64,000 nucleotides of DNA, taken from positions 558,001-622,000 of the forward strand of contig NZ_JARUBE010000003.1 in assembly GCF_029626035.1 (NCBI RefSeq), written 5' to 3'. This stretch comes from Micromonospora sp. WMMD980. Lineage in GTDB: Bacteria; Actinomycetota; Actinomycetes; Mycobacteriales; Micromonosporaceae. Below are positions 44,797 through 52,953 of this stretch, in pieces. The notes beneath the pieces are model-generated. The model did not search any database. It worked only from the letters and a program-made list of their open reading frames with translations, and had not been told where the DNA came from. A program made the translations under genes and the position numbers. Within the stretch, counting starts at the first letter, position 1. Every line of letters starts with the position of its first letter.

Positions 44797-46279
44797 AGGC
44801 GGGGCCGATGGCGTCGGCGACTATCTCCGCGGAGAGGGTCACCATCGGGAGGCCGCCGCCGGGGTGGGTGGAGCCGCCGACCAGCCAGAGCCCGGCGACC
44901 GGGCCCCGGTTGGCCGGGCGCAGCAGGCCGCCCGCGGTGCCGTAGATCGCCCCGCCCGGCGCGCCGGTGGCCGCGTCCAGGTCGGCCGGCGTGCGGATCT
45001 CCGAGAACACCAGCCGGTCCCGCACGTCCACCCCGCGCTCGGCCAGCACGTCGAGGATCCGATCCGCGTACGCCTCGGCCAGCCCCGGCCGCCGCCAGTC
45101 CACCGCGTCCACGGCGGTGCCGTGTCGCGGCGCGTTGACCAGCACGAACCACGCCTCGTGTCCGTCCGGCCGGACCGCCGGGTCGTCGGCCGCGGTGACG
45201 AACACGGTCGGGTCGGCGGCCGGGCGGGCCCGAACGCCGCGACCCGGGTCGCCGAAGACGGCGTCGAACTCGGCGTCGTAGTCGCGGGGGAGGAAGACGG
45301 TGTGGTGGGCCAGGCCGGAGTCGCCGCGCACGCCGAGCAGCAGCACGAAGCCGGCCAGGCTGCGGTCGGTCAGCGCGGCCAGCCGGCGCGGGTGCGGCAG
45401 CAGGTCCCGGTAGACGGTGAGCGCGTCGGTGTTGGCCACCACCACGTCGGCCGGGACCGGCGCGGCCGCACCGGCGACCCGGACCCCGTGCACCCGGCCG
45501 CCGGCCGCGTCGATCCGGGTGACCGCCGCGTCGGTGCGTACCACCACGCCGAGGTCCAGGCAGCGTGACAGCAGCGCGTCGGCGAGCGTGCCCAGCCCGC
45601 CGCGCAGGTACCAGCCGCCGTACGCCAGCTCGGCGTAGGGGACGGCGACCAGCGCGGCCGGCGCGCGCCGCGGGTCGGCGCCGGTGTAGGTGGCGTACCG
45701 GTCGAGCAGCATCCGCAGCCGCGGGTCGGACAGGTGCGTGCGGCCCAGCCCGCGCAGCGTGCGGCCCGGGCCGATGGCGGCCAGGTCGCCCAGCCGCCAG
45801 GCCAGCGCGGCCAGGTCGCGCGGCGAGTCCACGGTGCGGCGCAGGATGTCCCGGTGCGACGCCGCCCACACCCGCTCGGCGCGCCGCCACAGCCGCTGCC
45901 AGTCGGCGGCGGAGCGGTCACCGAACGCGGCGCCGATCCGGGCGGCGAACTCCGCCGGGTCGGCGCAGGAGTCGAGCGCGGGCCCGCCGCCGGGGAAGAC
46001 GTGCCGCACGATCGGGTCCAGCGGGACCAGGTCGAGGTATTCGTCGAGCTTCGCGCCGGTGGCCTCGAACAGGTCGGAGAAGACCTGCGGCAGGGTGATC
46101 AGGCTCGGGCCGGTGTCGAAGCGCCAGGTCCCCTCCGGGGTGTGGTGCGCCCACCGGCCCAGCTTGCCGCCGATCGTGCCGGCCCGTTCCAGGACGGTGA
46201 CCTCGTGCCCGGTGACCGCGAGCCGGGCGGCGGCGGCGAGCCCGCCCACGCCGGCGCCGATGACCACGATGCGCGCCAT
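44792..46279 (-). CDS. crtD: Carotenoid desaturase-like FAD oxidoreductase (CrtI/CrtD family)
   Basis: A 495-residue FAD-dependent oxidoreductase of the phytoene-desaturase family, last gene of the carotenoid operon. It has the dinucleotide-binding motif VIGAGVGGLAAAARL, the GGKLGRWAHHTPEG region, the substrate-domain segment WYLRGGLGTLADALLSRC, and the C-terminal signature GLWLVGGSTHPGGGLPMVTLS that closes the FAD site. CrtD-type enzymes introduce the 3',4' double bond; CrtI-type ones desaturate phytoene. With cruF and a glycosyltransferase in the operon, a CrtD role is favoured, as in sioxanthin biosynthesis of Salinispora (family knowledge). The stop codon lies in an interspersed repeat. 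Confidence 0.88.
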   Translation of the reverse strand: MARIVVIGAGVGGLAAAARLAVTGHEVTVLERAGTIGGKLGRWAHHTPEGTWRFDTGPSLITLPQVFSDLFEATGAKLDEYLDLVPLDPIVRHVFPGGGPALDSCADPAEFAARIGAAFGDRSAADWQRLWRRAERVWAASHRDILRRTVDSPRDLAALAWRLGDLAAIGPGRTLRGLGRTHLSDPRLRMLLDRYATYTGADPRRAPAALVAVPYAELAYGGWYLRGGLGTLADALLSRCLDLGVVVRTDAAVTRIDAAGGRVHGVRVAGAAAPVPADVVVANTDALTVYRDLLPHPRRLAALTDRSLAGFVLLLGVRGDSGLAHHTVFLPRDYDAEFDAVFGDPGRGVRARPAADPTVFVTAADDPAVRPDGHEAWFVLVNAPRHGTAVDAVDWRRPGLAEAYADRILDVLAERGVDVRDRLVFSEIRTPADLDAATGAPGGAIYGTAGGLLRPANRGPVAGLWLVGGSTHPGGGLPMVTLSAEIVADAIGPAW

Positions 46280-46291
46280 GGGGTGCTCCTC

Positions 46292-47419
46292 CTAGGTGAC
46301 CGGGCGACCCCGCCAGGTGAGCCGGCGTCGCTTCCGCAGATGGTACGACCGGACGGTCAACCAACCGAGGACCACGACCGACACGGGGTGCGCCAGCGCG
46401 TCGGGCCAGGCCCGCCCGCCGGTGGCCCGGGCGCTGACCGTGCGGCCCGCGACGCCGGCCAGGTAGGCCAGGAACGCCACGGCGGCCACCGCCGGCGCGC
46501 CGGCCAGCAGCGCCCCGAGGGCCAGCAGTGGCGGCGCCACGTAGAGCGCGAACAGCAGCGCCAGCACGGCCGCCGCGGCGGCCGGATGCCCGAACGAGGC
46601 CCACAGCGACTTGGTGTAGCCGTCGCGCAGTTGCGGCCAGTCGTCGTACATCCGGCAGGACGCCAGCCGGGAGCCGTCGGCCAGCGCGATCCGGCCGCCG
46701 GCCCGCTTCACCGCCCGGGCCAGCTCGATGTCCTCCAGCACCCGGTCGGCCACCGCCGCGTGCCCGCCGGCCCGCAGGTAGCCCGCCCGGTCCACGACCA
46801 GGAACTGCCCGCCGGCCGCGGCCAGCGAGGGCCGCCGCGAGCGTTCCATCGCGCGCAGCGGCAGGAACGTCAGCCACAACCACTGCAACAGCGGTTGCAC
46901 CAACCGGTCGGCCGCCGTCCGCACCACGATCCGGGGGTACGGCGACAGCAGCGTCGCGCCCGCCGCGCGCAGCTCGGTCACCGCCGCCGCGACGGCGTGC
47001 GGGGCGAGCACCACGTCGGCGTCGACGAACGCGAGCACGGGCGGCTGCGGATCGGCACGGGTGGCGAGCTGCCAGCACGCGTGCGGCTTGCCCAGCCAGC
47101 CGGGCGGCAGGGTGACGCCGGTGAGCAGCGTGACCCGGGGGTCGGCGCCGGCCACGGCGCGCACCACGTCGGCGGTGCCGTCGGTCGACCCGTCGTCGAG
47201 GACCACGATCCGCAGCCCGGGCACGCCGCGCTGGGCGAGCAGCGCGCGCAGGCACGGGGTGACCCGGTCGGCCTCGTCGCGCAGCGGCAGCAGCATCGCC
47301 ACGCCCTCGCCGACCTCGGCCGGTCCGTCGGTGGGGCGGCGCAGCCAGGCGAGGGCGTTGACGAGCGTGTGCCCGGTGAGCGTGGCGACCGCCGCCACCA
47401 GCGCGAGCGCGGCGGTCAT
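46292..47419 (-). CDS. Carotenoid glycosyltransferase, GT2 family
   Basis: A 375-residue membrane-bound GT2 glycosyltransferase. Residues 45-150 contain MLLPLRDEADRV, IVVLDDGSTDGTADVV and AFVDADVVLAP (the D-x-D motif for the nucleotide-sugar metal), then the Q-x-x-R-W-type QPLLQWLWLTFLPLRAM. It has a short N-terminal membrane helix and three or four C-terminal helices. The protein should attach a sugar to the 1'-hydroxyl made by CruF, giving a carotenoid glycoside. Its ATG overlaps the cruF stop by 4 nt. In Salinispora an equivalent gene works in sioxanthin formation. Confidence 0.88.
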   Translation of the reverse strand: MTAALALVAAVATLTGHTLVNALAWLRRPTDGPAEVGEGVAMLLPLRDEADRVTPCLRALLAQRGVPGLRIVVLDDGSTDGTADVVRAVAGADPRVTLLTGVTLPPGWLGKPHACWQLATRADPQPPVLAFVDADVVLAPHAVAAAVTELRAAGATLLSPYPRIVVRTAADRLVQPLLQWLWLTFLPLRAMERSRRPSLAAAGGQFLVVDRAGYLRAGGHAAVADRVLEDIELARAVKRAGGRIALADGSRLASCRMYDDWPQLRDGYTKSLWASFGHPAAAAAVLALLFALYVAPPLLALGALLAGAPAVAAVAFLAYLAGVAGRTVSARATGGRAWPDALAHPVSVVVLGWLTVRSYHLRKRRRLTWRGRPVT

Positions 47420-48312
47420 GCCGGCGCGTCGACCCGGGGTGCGGATTCGGCGGCGACGGTCCGCTCCCGGCGGCCCCGCCACAGCGCCACCGCCAGCGGC
47501 ACCGCGGCCACCGCCATGCCGGCCGCGCCCCACACCGCGGACGCGGGCAGCCGGAGAAAGACCGCGTGCGCCAGCACGCTGGAGGCGTACGTCCAGAGGT
47601 AGAGCGCGAACATCGGGGCGTCGCGGCGGTCGACCCGGTCGACGGCCGGTCCGGCGAGCGGGCGCAGCACGACGGCGAGCAGCACGGCGAAGCCCAACCA
47701 GCCCAGGTAGTTGCTGACCGGGATGCCGGGCAGGCCGGGCAGCGCCGGGGTGGCGTCCCGCCAGGTCCAGTAGCCCTCGGCCACCATCTGCGGATCGAGG
47801 AACAGGTCCCACGCCGCCAGCCCCACCGCCGCCAGCGCGACCCGTGCAAGGCGGGGCCCCCCGTTAACGCTTCCGGTAGCGGAGGGGCCCCCTTTTGACA
47901 CCTGGGTGAGTCGCACCGCGGTGAGCCACGCCGGCCAGGCCATCCAGGTCCAGGCCAGCGGGATGATCAGCGGCACGCCGGCCAGCTTCGGGCCCAGCTC
48001 GCCGGAGTAGTCGTAGCTGCCGAACGGGAACCCGGTCGCCACGCCGAGCGCCTCGACCGCGAACCCGCCGCCGGTCACCACCGCGACCAGCGCGGCCGCG
48101 ACCCGGGCGCCCCGGGTGAGCAGCGCGTGGGCGACGGAGAGCAGCCAGCCGAGCACCACCGTGGCCACGGTCAGCCCGGCCCGGGTCGCGCCGCCGGTCA
48201 ACGGGTAGCAGATCTGGGCGAGGACCAGCACGGTCAACAGCGCCCAGGAAAGCTGGAACGCGCCGGCCCGCGAGCGCGGGGCTCGCGGGCCCGGCTCACC
48301 CCCCGAGCTCAC
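47416..48312 (-). CDS. cruF: Carotenoid 1',2'-hydratase CruF
   Basis: A 298-residue integral membrane protein of the CruF (DUF422) family, which adds water across the terminal double bond of acyclic carotenoid ends and so prepares a hydroxyl for glycosylation. About seven helices are seen, with VEALGVATGFPFGSYDYS and LAAWDLFLDPQMVAEGYW in the family pattern. Residues 139-158 (SKGGPSATGSVNGGPRLARV) are encoded largely by a 56-bp interspersed repeat that reads through in frame, placing a loop between two membrane helices. It overlaps both neighbouring genes by 4 nt. Confidence 0.9.
   Translation of the reverse strand: MSSGGEPGPRAPRSRAGAFQLSWALLTVLVLAQICYPLTGGATRAGLTVATVVLGWLLSVAHALLTRGARVAAALVAVVTGGGFAVEALGVATGFPFGSYDYSGELGPKLAGVPLIIPLAWTWMAWPAWLTAVRLTQVSKGGPSATGSVNGGPRLARVALAAVGLAAWDLFLDPQMVAEGYWTWRDATPALPGLPGIPVSNYLGWLGFAVLLAVVLRPLAGPAVDRVDRRDAPMFALYLWTYASSVLAHAVFLRLPASAVWGAAGMAVAAVPLAVALWRGRRERTVAAESAPRVDAPA
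47845..47900 (-). repeat. GGGGCCCC-pair interspersed repeat, copy 4, inside cruF
   Basis: This copy has the same paired GGGGCCCC and TACCGGAAGCGTTAAC core as the intergenic copies but lies within the coding frame of cruF without stop or frameshift, giving about 18 extra residues in a loop. Confidence 0.78.
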
Positions 48313-48872
48313 GGGGCTTCCGCCGGACCGGCGGCGGGCAGCGGCAGGTCCCGGCCGAGCACGCCGAACGGCCGCTCGTCACCGGGGAAGTGGAAGTGGC
48401 GCAGCACGTCGACGAAGCCGAACCGGCGGTAGAGCCGCCAGGCCCGCGACGTCCGCTCGTCCGCCTCCGGCGTGGAGAGCAGCGTGGTGTCGCCCTCGGC
48501 CACGGTGAGCAGCGCGCGGAGCTGGCGGGCGCCCACGCCGTGCCCCTGCGCGGGCGGGCGCACGTGCAGCTCGACCACCTCGAACGGGCGGGCCAGCCAG
48601 CGCCGCCGGGCCTCCGCGTCCAGCGCCCGGTGCACCTGGTCGTGCCACCACTGCCCGGTGGCGCCGAGATAGCCGTACCCGAAGCCGGCCAGGTGCCCCT
48701 CGGTGGTGAGGCTGGCGACGGCGCGGAACCCGGGCCGCCGGACGTGGGTGGCGATGTAGCCGCGCCGGGCCTCCAGCAGGTCGGCGCGGTAGCCCATCGC
48801 CTCGCCGTAGACGGCGACCACGTCGTCCAGCCGGCGGACCAGGTCGTCCGGCGTCCAGCGCACCAGCCTCAT
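48309..48872 (-). CDS. GNAT-family N-acetyltransferase
   Basis: A 187-residue acetyltransferase with GNAT core elements: beta strand FEVVELHVRPPAQGHGVGARQLRALL, whose Q-G-H-G-V-G is the acetyl-CoA pyrophosphate loop, and a late TSRAWRLYRRFGFVDV segment typical of motif B. The N-terminal part (VYGEAMGYRADLLEARRGYIATH) is longer than usual. It sits in the middle of the carotenoid operon and overlaps both neighbours by 4 nt, but acetylation is not a known step of this pathway, so it may act on another substrate or the glycoside sugar (inference). Confidence 0.85.
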   Translation of the reverse strand: MRLVRWTPDDLVRRLDDVVAVYGEAMGYRADLLEARRGYIATHVRRPGFRAVASLTTEGHLAGFGYGYLGATGQWWHDQVHRALDAEARRRWLARPFEVVELHVRPPAQGHGVGARQLRALLTVAEGDTTLLSTPEADERTSRAWRLYRRFGFVDVLRHFHFPGDERPFGVLGRDLPLPAAGPAEAP

Positions 48873-49600
48873 GCGTTCCCTCTCGCCGAGTCGGGGTCGC
48901 CGTCGGCGGCGACCCAGCCGAGCACCGTACGGTCGCCGACCACGTCGCCCACCGCGAACCGCGCGAACAGTTCCTCCGCGTACCAGCCCTCGGTGGGGGT
49001 ACGGGTGATCGCGGCGCGGTGCTCGGGGGAACGGTACGCGAAGGCGACCAGGTCCGTCGGATCGCGCCACACGCTCACCGTGCCCTGCCAGCCCAGCGGC
49101 GCCTCGCCGACGCCGAACCGGGCGAGCAGCCCGGGCGCGGCGTGCAGCTCGGCGGCGACCGGCGGGATCGCCCGCCAGAACGTGGCCGCCCGGCGGGCCC
49201 GCAGCCGGGCCCGGGTCAGCGCCAGCACCGGCCCGGTGACCCGCCCGCCGGCCGGCGTGCCGAACGGCTCCCGGCCGGACCACTCGCCGCGGCTGGTCAG
49301 CGGTCGCAGCTCCAGCCGGGCGGCGGCGTCGGCGACCCGGGCCCAGGAGCGGGCGACCGGGGAGGAGTCGAAACCGGACGCGGCGGCGGGGGAGTCCCAC
49401 ACCACGAGCGCGGCCCACCGGGTCAGGTCGGCGTCGCCGGGGCCGAAGCCGGTGCCGGTCCCGGTGCCGAGCAGCTTGGCGAAGCGGACGCCGGGGAGCC
49501 GACGCAACCGGGCCGGGTGGGTCGCCATCCGGGCCAGCGCGCCGGGAACCGCGCGGCGGGGGACGCGCCACACGTGCAGCGTGACGAGGTCGGGGTTCAC
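48869..49600 (-). CDS. Spheroidene monooxygenase-like protein (CrtA family)
   Basis: A 243-residue protein of the spheroidene monooxygenase family. CrtA enzymes oxygenate C-2 of linear carotenoids to give ketones. The sequence begins VNPDLVTLHVWRVPRRAVPGAL, has two related halves (RFAKLLGTGTG and LGWQGTVSVWRDPTDLVAFAYRSPEHRAAI), and shows the A-F-A-Y-R motif and the EGWYAEELFARFAV tail found across the family. In Salinispora the equivalent product is a 2-hydroxylated end. GTG overlaps the YbaK-type stop by 4 nt and the gene overlaps GNAT by 4 nt, so it is part of the operon. Confidence 0.8.
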   Translation of the reverse strand: MNPDLVTLHVWRVPRRAVPGALARMATHPARLRRLPGVRFAKLLGTGTGTGFGPGDADLTRWAALVVWDSPAAASGFDSSPVARSWARVADAAARLELRPLTSRGEWSGREPFGTPAGGRVTGPVLALTRARLRARRAATFWRAIPPVAAELHAAPGLLARFGVGEAPLGWQGTVSVWRDPTDLVAFAYRSPEHRAAITRTPTEGWYAEELFARFAVGDVVGDRTVLGWVAADGDPDSARGNA

Positions 49601-50091
49601 GCCACCTCGGCCGGGTCGCCGCCGGTGATCCGCAGCAGCTCCGGGTAGGTGGTGGGGAACACCGCCCGCGGCACGCCGCCGGCCGCCCACACCTCGTCGT
49701 ACCCGTTGAGCGCGGTGTCGACCAGGGTGCGCAGCGGCCCGGGGTGGCCGAGCGGCGCGACCCCGCCGATCACCTGACCGGTGTGCCGCCTGACGAAGTC
49801 GGGGTCGGCCCGGCGCAGGTGGGCCACGCCCAGCGTGGCGGCCAGACCGGCGGTGTCCACCCGGTGCGCGCCGGAGGTGAGCACCAGCAGCGGGGCGTCG
49901 TCGGCGTCGAGGACCAGCGAGTTGGCGATGGCGCCGACGTCGACGCCGAGCGCCTCGGCGGCCGCGGCGGCGGTGTGCACCGCCGCCGGCAGCAGACGAA
50001 CGGCGCTGGCGTGCCCGGAGAAGTCCCGCGCCCCGGCCGCGTCGAGCGCCCGCTGCACCGCCCGCACGTTCGGATGTGGCTCAGACTGCAT
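49597..50091 (-). CDS. YbaK/EbsC (ProX) family aminoacyl-tRNA deacylase
   Basis: A 164-residue protein of the YbaK/EbsC fold that hydrolyses mischarged aminoacyl-tRNA, usually Cys- or Ala-tRNA(Pro). It has AVHTAAAAAEALGV, the key Lys region altered to IANSLVLDADDAPLLVLTSGAHRVD (a conserved Lys in this fold is usually just after I-x-K; here IANSL has Asn), the VIGGVAPLGHPGPLRTLVD signature and the YDEVWAAGG segment. First gene of the six-gene operon and overlapping the CrtA-like gene by 4 nt; its role with carotenoid genes is unclear. Confidence 0.85.
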   Translation of the reverse strand: MQSEPHPNVRAVQRALDAAGARDFSGHASAVRLLPAAVHTAAAAAEALGVDVGAIANSLVLDADDAPLLVLTSGAHRVDTAGLAATLGVAHLRRADPDFVRRHTGQVIGGVAPLGHPGPLRTLVDTALNGYDEVWAAGGVPRAVFPTTYPELLRITGGDPAEVA

Positions 50092-50155
50092 GCCCGCATT
50101 CTCCCCCACCACCCCGACCGCCCCGCACCGGGCGCACCGCCCCCACCGGGCGCGT

Positions 50156-50213
50156 CGATCATGAAGTTGGCGGTGTCGCCTCCCGGCGTGTCGGACCGCC
50201 AATCTCATGATCG
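50156..50213. repeat. Inverted repeat, CATGAAGTTGGCGGT type
   Basis: Arms at 50156-50174 (CGATCATGAAGTTGGCGGT) and 50195-50213 pair with two mismatches and a 20-nt loop. The same motif occurs at 41305. It overlaps the TetR stop codon, so it probably terminates that transcript. Confidence 0.65.
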
Positions 50214-50972
50214 GCCGAGGGGTGGTGGGGGTGTGGGGGTGCGGGAGTGGAGCAGGGTCTGGATGCCGTCGAGGATGCGGGTGAGGCCGAAGTCCAGGGT
50301 GAGGTCGGGGGACTGGGCGGGGTCGGGGGATGGTGCGGAGGGGGCGGCCAGGGCGGCGGCGAGGGCTGGGAAGCGGGCCTCGCGGCCGTGCACCAGCGCG
50401 GCGAACGCCTCCTCCCGACCGGAGTCCGGTGGCAGGCCGGCCAGGTTGCGGGCGTGCCCCACCAGCAGCGTCGCCACGTCGAGCTGCTCGGTCGCGGTGA
50501 GCCCGGTCCCGGCGAGCGCGGCCACCACACGGTCCACCCAGGACAGCTCGTTCGGGCCGGGCAGCCGGGCCCCGACGGCCGCCGCCTGCGCCCAGGGATG
50601 CCGGCGGAACCGCTCGACCAGCCGCCGGGTCCAGTCGTCGAGCCGCGTCCGCCAGTCCGCGTCGGCCCGGGCCGCGCCCCGGTCGGCGTCCGGGCCGGGC
50701 GGCGGTGGCTCGCCCAGCGCCTCGTCCAGCATCAGGGCCACCAGCTCGGCCCGGCCCGGCACATAGCGGTAGAGCGCCATCTTGGTGACGCCCAGCGACT
50801 CGGCGACCCGCTGCATGGTCAGCCCGTCCAGCCCGTCCGCGTCGGCGACGACGATGCCGGCGCGGGCCACGGCGGCCGGGGAGAGCGTGGGACGGGGCCC
50901 GCGCCGGGGGCCGGCGGGCACGCCCCAGAGCAGCTCGAACAGCCGCTTCTTGTCGACCTCACCGGCCCGCAC
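50205..50972 (-). CDS. TetR-family transcriptional regulator
   Basis: A 255-residue TetR-type repressor. The helix-turn-helix is MQRVAESLGVTKMALYRYVPGRAELVALML (about residues 50-80), preceded by the helix LSPAAVARAGIVVADADGLDGL. The C-terminal half is the larger TetR_C ligand-binding form (LVERFRRHPWAQAA onwards). A Pro/Ser-rich linker is at about 215-235. GTG was chosen from a GGGAGG site 7 nt upstream; the open frame extends farther but overlaps the ApbE gene. It lies 38 nt downstream of apbE in the same direction and may control the apbE/ferric-reductase unit. Confidence 0.87.
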   Translation of the reverse strand: MRAGEVDKKRLFELLWGVPAGPRRGPRPTLSPAAVARAGIVVADADGLDGLTMQRVAESLGVTKMALYRYVPGRAELVALMLDEALGEPPPPGPDADRGAARADADWRTRLDDWTRRLVERFRRHPWAQAAAVGARLPGPNELSWVDRVVAALAGTGLTATEQLDVATLLVGHARNLAGLPPDSGREEAFAALVHGREARFPALAAALAAPSAPSPDPAQSPDLTLDFGLTRILDGIQTLLHSRTPTPPPPLGRS

Positions 50973-51010
50973 GGATCGCCCTCCCGCCTCGGCGGGGCCC
51001 GCGTCCGCCG

Positions 51011-51817
51011 TCAGGCAGACGATACGGTCACCCCGGCCCGGTGCCCGGGCCAGCCCGGGGTGACCCGGACCCGGCCGGCGGCGTCCACCAGCAGGGCCGC
51101 GTACCCGTCCAGGGTGGCCAGCCACGCCGGTGCGTCCACGCCGCCGGCGACCGCCGCGGTCGCGTACACGTCAGCCCAGAGCAGGTCCGGGCCGACCACG
51201 GTGACCGACCGGAGCGCCTCGGCGGGCCGGCCGGCGCGCGGGTCGGTGATGTGCGCGCCGCGCCGCGCGGTGCCGGAGGTGGCGACCGCGCCGCCGGCCC
51301 GCTCGACCACGTCGAGCATCCGCGCGGACCGGTCCGGATCCTCGATCCCGATCCGCCAGGGCGGCCGGCCCGGCGTGGTCCGCAGCAGCACGTCCCCGCC
51401 CGCGTTGAGGCACAGGTCGTGGTCGGCCAGGTCGGTCAGGTGCCGGGCGGCCCGCTCCACCGCCCAGCCCTTGACCAGGCCGGACGGGTCGAAGCCGGCG
51501 CCGCCCAGCGGCAGCGGCAGGCGGCGGGCGTCGAACCACCCGCCGGTCCGCTCACGGGCCGTCTCGCACAGCCCGGCCACCTCGCGCACCAGCGGGTCGG
51601 CGGTGGCCGCCGGGCCGGGCGGCGCGCCCCGCAGCCGGCCCACCACACTCTCCGGCCGCCACGTGCTGAACACCGCGTCGGCGGCGCGCAGCTCGGCGAA
51701 GACGCGTGCCACCCGGTCCTCGACCCCGGGGGTACGCACCAGCGGACCCCGCAGGTGCACGCTGACCGGCAGCCCCATCACCTGGGCCACCCAGGCCCGG
51801 CGCTCCGGCCCGCTCAC
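51011..51817 (-). CDS. apbE: FAD:protein FMN transferase
   Basis: A 268-residue ApbE flavinyl transferase that moves FMN from FAD onto a Thr side chain in a target protein outside the membrane. It has VFSTWRPESVV, GFDPSGLVKGWAVE, CLNAGGDVLLR and ITDPRAGRP with a bound Mg2+ site, and VWADVYATAAV-like LLWADVYATAAVAGG. No clear signal peptide is visible in this start, unlike many ApbE proteins; some actinobacterial ones are membrane-attached in other ways. The GTG overlaps the stop of the ferric-reductase/FMN-binding gene by 4 nt, suggesting that protein is its target. Confidence 0.9.
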   Translation of the reverse strand: MSGPERRAWVAQVMGLPVSVHLRGPLVRTPGVEDRVARVFAELRAADAVFSTWRPESVVGRLRGAPPGPAATADPLVREVAGLCETARERTGGWFDARRLPLPLGGAGFDPSGLVKGWAVERAARHLTDLADHDLCLNAGGDVLLRTTPGRPPWRIGIEDPDRSARMLDVVERAGGAVATSGTARRGAHITDPRAGRPAEALRSVTVVGPDLLWADVYATAAVAGGVDAPAWLATLDGYAALLVDAAGRVRVTPGWPGHRAGVTVSSA

Positions 51818-52608
51818 CGGAGGTGCGCCGCGTCGATGGCGGACTGGAGCGACTCCCGGTAGCCGTCACTGGTGACGGTGGCCCCGGAGACGCTGTCGAT
51901 CCGCGCGCTCTGCGCGGTCAACGCCTCCTGCCGCAGGATCGGCACCGCGTAGTCGTTCCGAGGTGCCAGCAGGTAGACCGTCCACCAGTAGGCGCGGGCC
52001 AGCGGCGAGGCGAGGAAGTCGGCGCCGGTCCAGAGCTGGTGCGGCAGCGCCAGCGCGACGCCCAGGTAGGCGTAGAGGTGCAGCAGGTGCCAGGACTCGT
52101 AGCGCAACCGCCGCCGGGCCGCGCGGACCGAGGTCACCACCACCAGCACCAGCAGCGCCAGCGCCGCGGTGGCGAGCAGCATTCCGGGGTACGTGACGAC
52201 GAGGTCCCAGGTCTCGGCGAGCATCCCCTGGCGGGCGGTGCCGGCGTAGCCCAGGACGGTCAACAGCACGTGCGCCAGGAGCAGGTGGAACGACGTGAAG
52301 CCGGTGAGCCGGTGCCAGCGGGCGATCCGGTCCTGGCCGAAGCGGCGTTCCAGCAGCGGCACCCGGGCCATCAGCACCACCTGGATCAGCATCAGGTCGG
52401 CGCTGAGCAGGCCGGTGAGCCGGCCGAGCGAGGTGAGCCCGGTGGCCGCGCCGGCCAGCAGCTCCTGCACCCCCCGATCGGCGGTCCACAGGGCGGTGAC
52501 CACCAGCAGGCTGAGCGCCGCGAGGGTGCCGGCGACGTCGGCCCACCAGGCCGGGGCGGCCGGCGGGGCCGGGCGTACGGCCCGCCGGTCGGCCACGGTG
52601 GCGGTCAC
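51814..52608 (-). CDS. Ferric-reductase-like membrane domain fused to a short FMN-binding domain
   Basis: A 264-residue membrane protein. Five or six helices form a ferric-reductase/YedZ-type heme domain with paired His in RWHRLTGFTSFHLLLAH and in ESWHLLHLYAYLGVALALPHQLW. The C-terminal 50 residues carry a flavinylation motif, SVSGATVTSDGY, where the Thr after SGA would accept FMN from ApbE. This part is only about half the usual FMN-binding domain. It lacks the FAD/NAD domain of complete ferric reductases. The GTG start follows no strong ribosome-binding site and the frame is open farther upstream, so the start is uncertain. It should carry electrons across the membrane to an extracytoplasmic flavin. 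Confidence 0.82.
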   Translation of the reverse strand: MTATVADRRAVRPAPPAAPAWWADVAGTLAALSLLVVTALWTADRGVQELLAGAATGLTSLGRLTGLLSADLMLIQVVLMARVPLLERRFGQDRIARWHRLTGFTSFHLLLAHVLLTVLGYAGTARQGMLAETWDLVVTYPGMLLATAALALLVLVVVTSVRAARRRLRYESWHLLHLYAYLGVALALPHQLWTGADFLASPLARAYWWTVYLLAPRNDYAVPILRQEALTAQSARIDSVSGATVTSDGYRESLQSAIDAAHLR

Positions 52609-52784
52609 CGGACGGTCTTCTCGGTACGGCAGACGTTCATGGGGTAAACCGTCTGCCGGTGAGTTCCGGTTCTCCTTTGCCGAGGCTGTGTCCCGGCTGA
52701 GAATCCGTACCGCCGGCCGGCGTGTCCCCGGCGCGTCACACATTGCGTTTTCGTCGGTGGGGGGGTGTACTGTCAGGGTAGTTA

Positions 52785-52796
52785 GAACGAGTGTTC
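52785..52796 (+). promoter_or_regulatory. LexA/SOS box upstream of the mutasome cassette
   Basis: GAACGAGTGTTC fits the actinobacterial LexA consensus (GAAC-N4-GTTC); with flanks it reads tAGAACGAGTGTTCGA, close to the 16-bp TCGAAC-N4-GTTCGA form. It lies about 360 bp upstream of the first cassette gene and also upstream of the divergent ferric-reductase gene. Confidence 0.75.
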
Positions 52797-52953
52797 GATT
52801 AGATCGCGATCGGTTTCCCCGACCGGCACGATCGGCGCACACCGTTCACCACGCTCCGGAAGCGGTGTTTCGCGGCACCGGCTTCCGGAAGGTGCGGCTC
52901 CGCGGGCCGCACCGGGCTTCGGACAGTCGCGAGTCCGAGCCCGTCAGGCAGGT

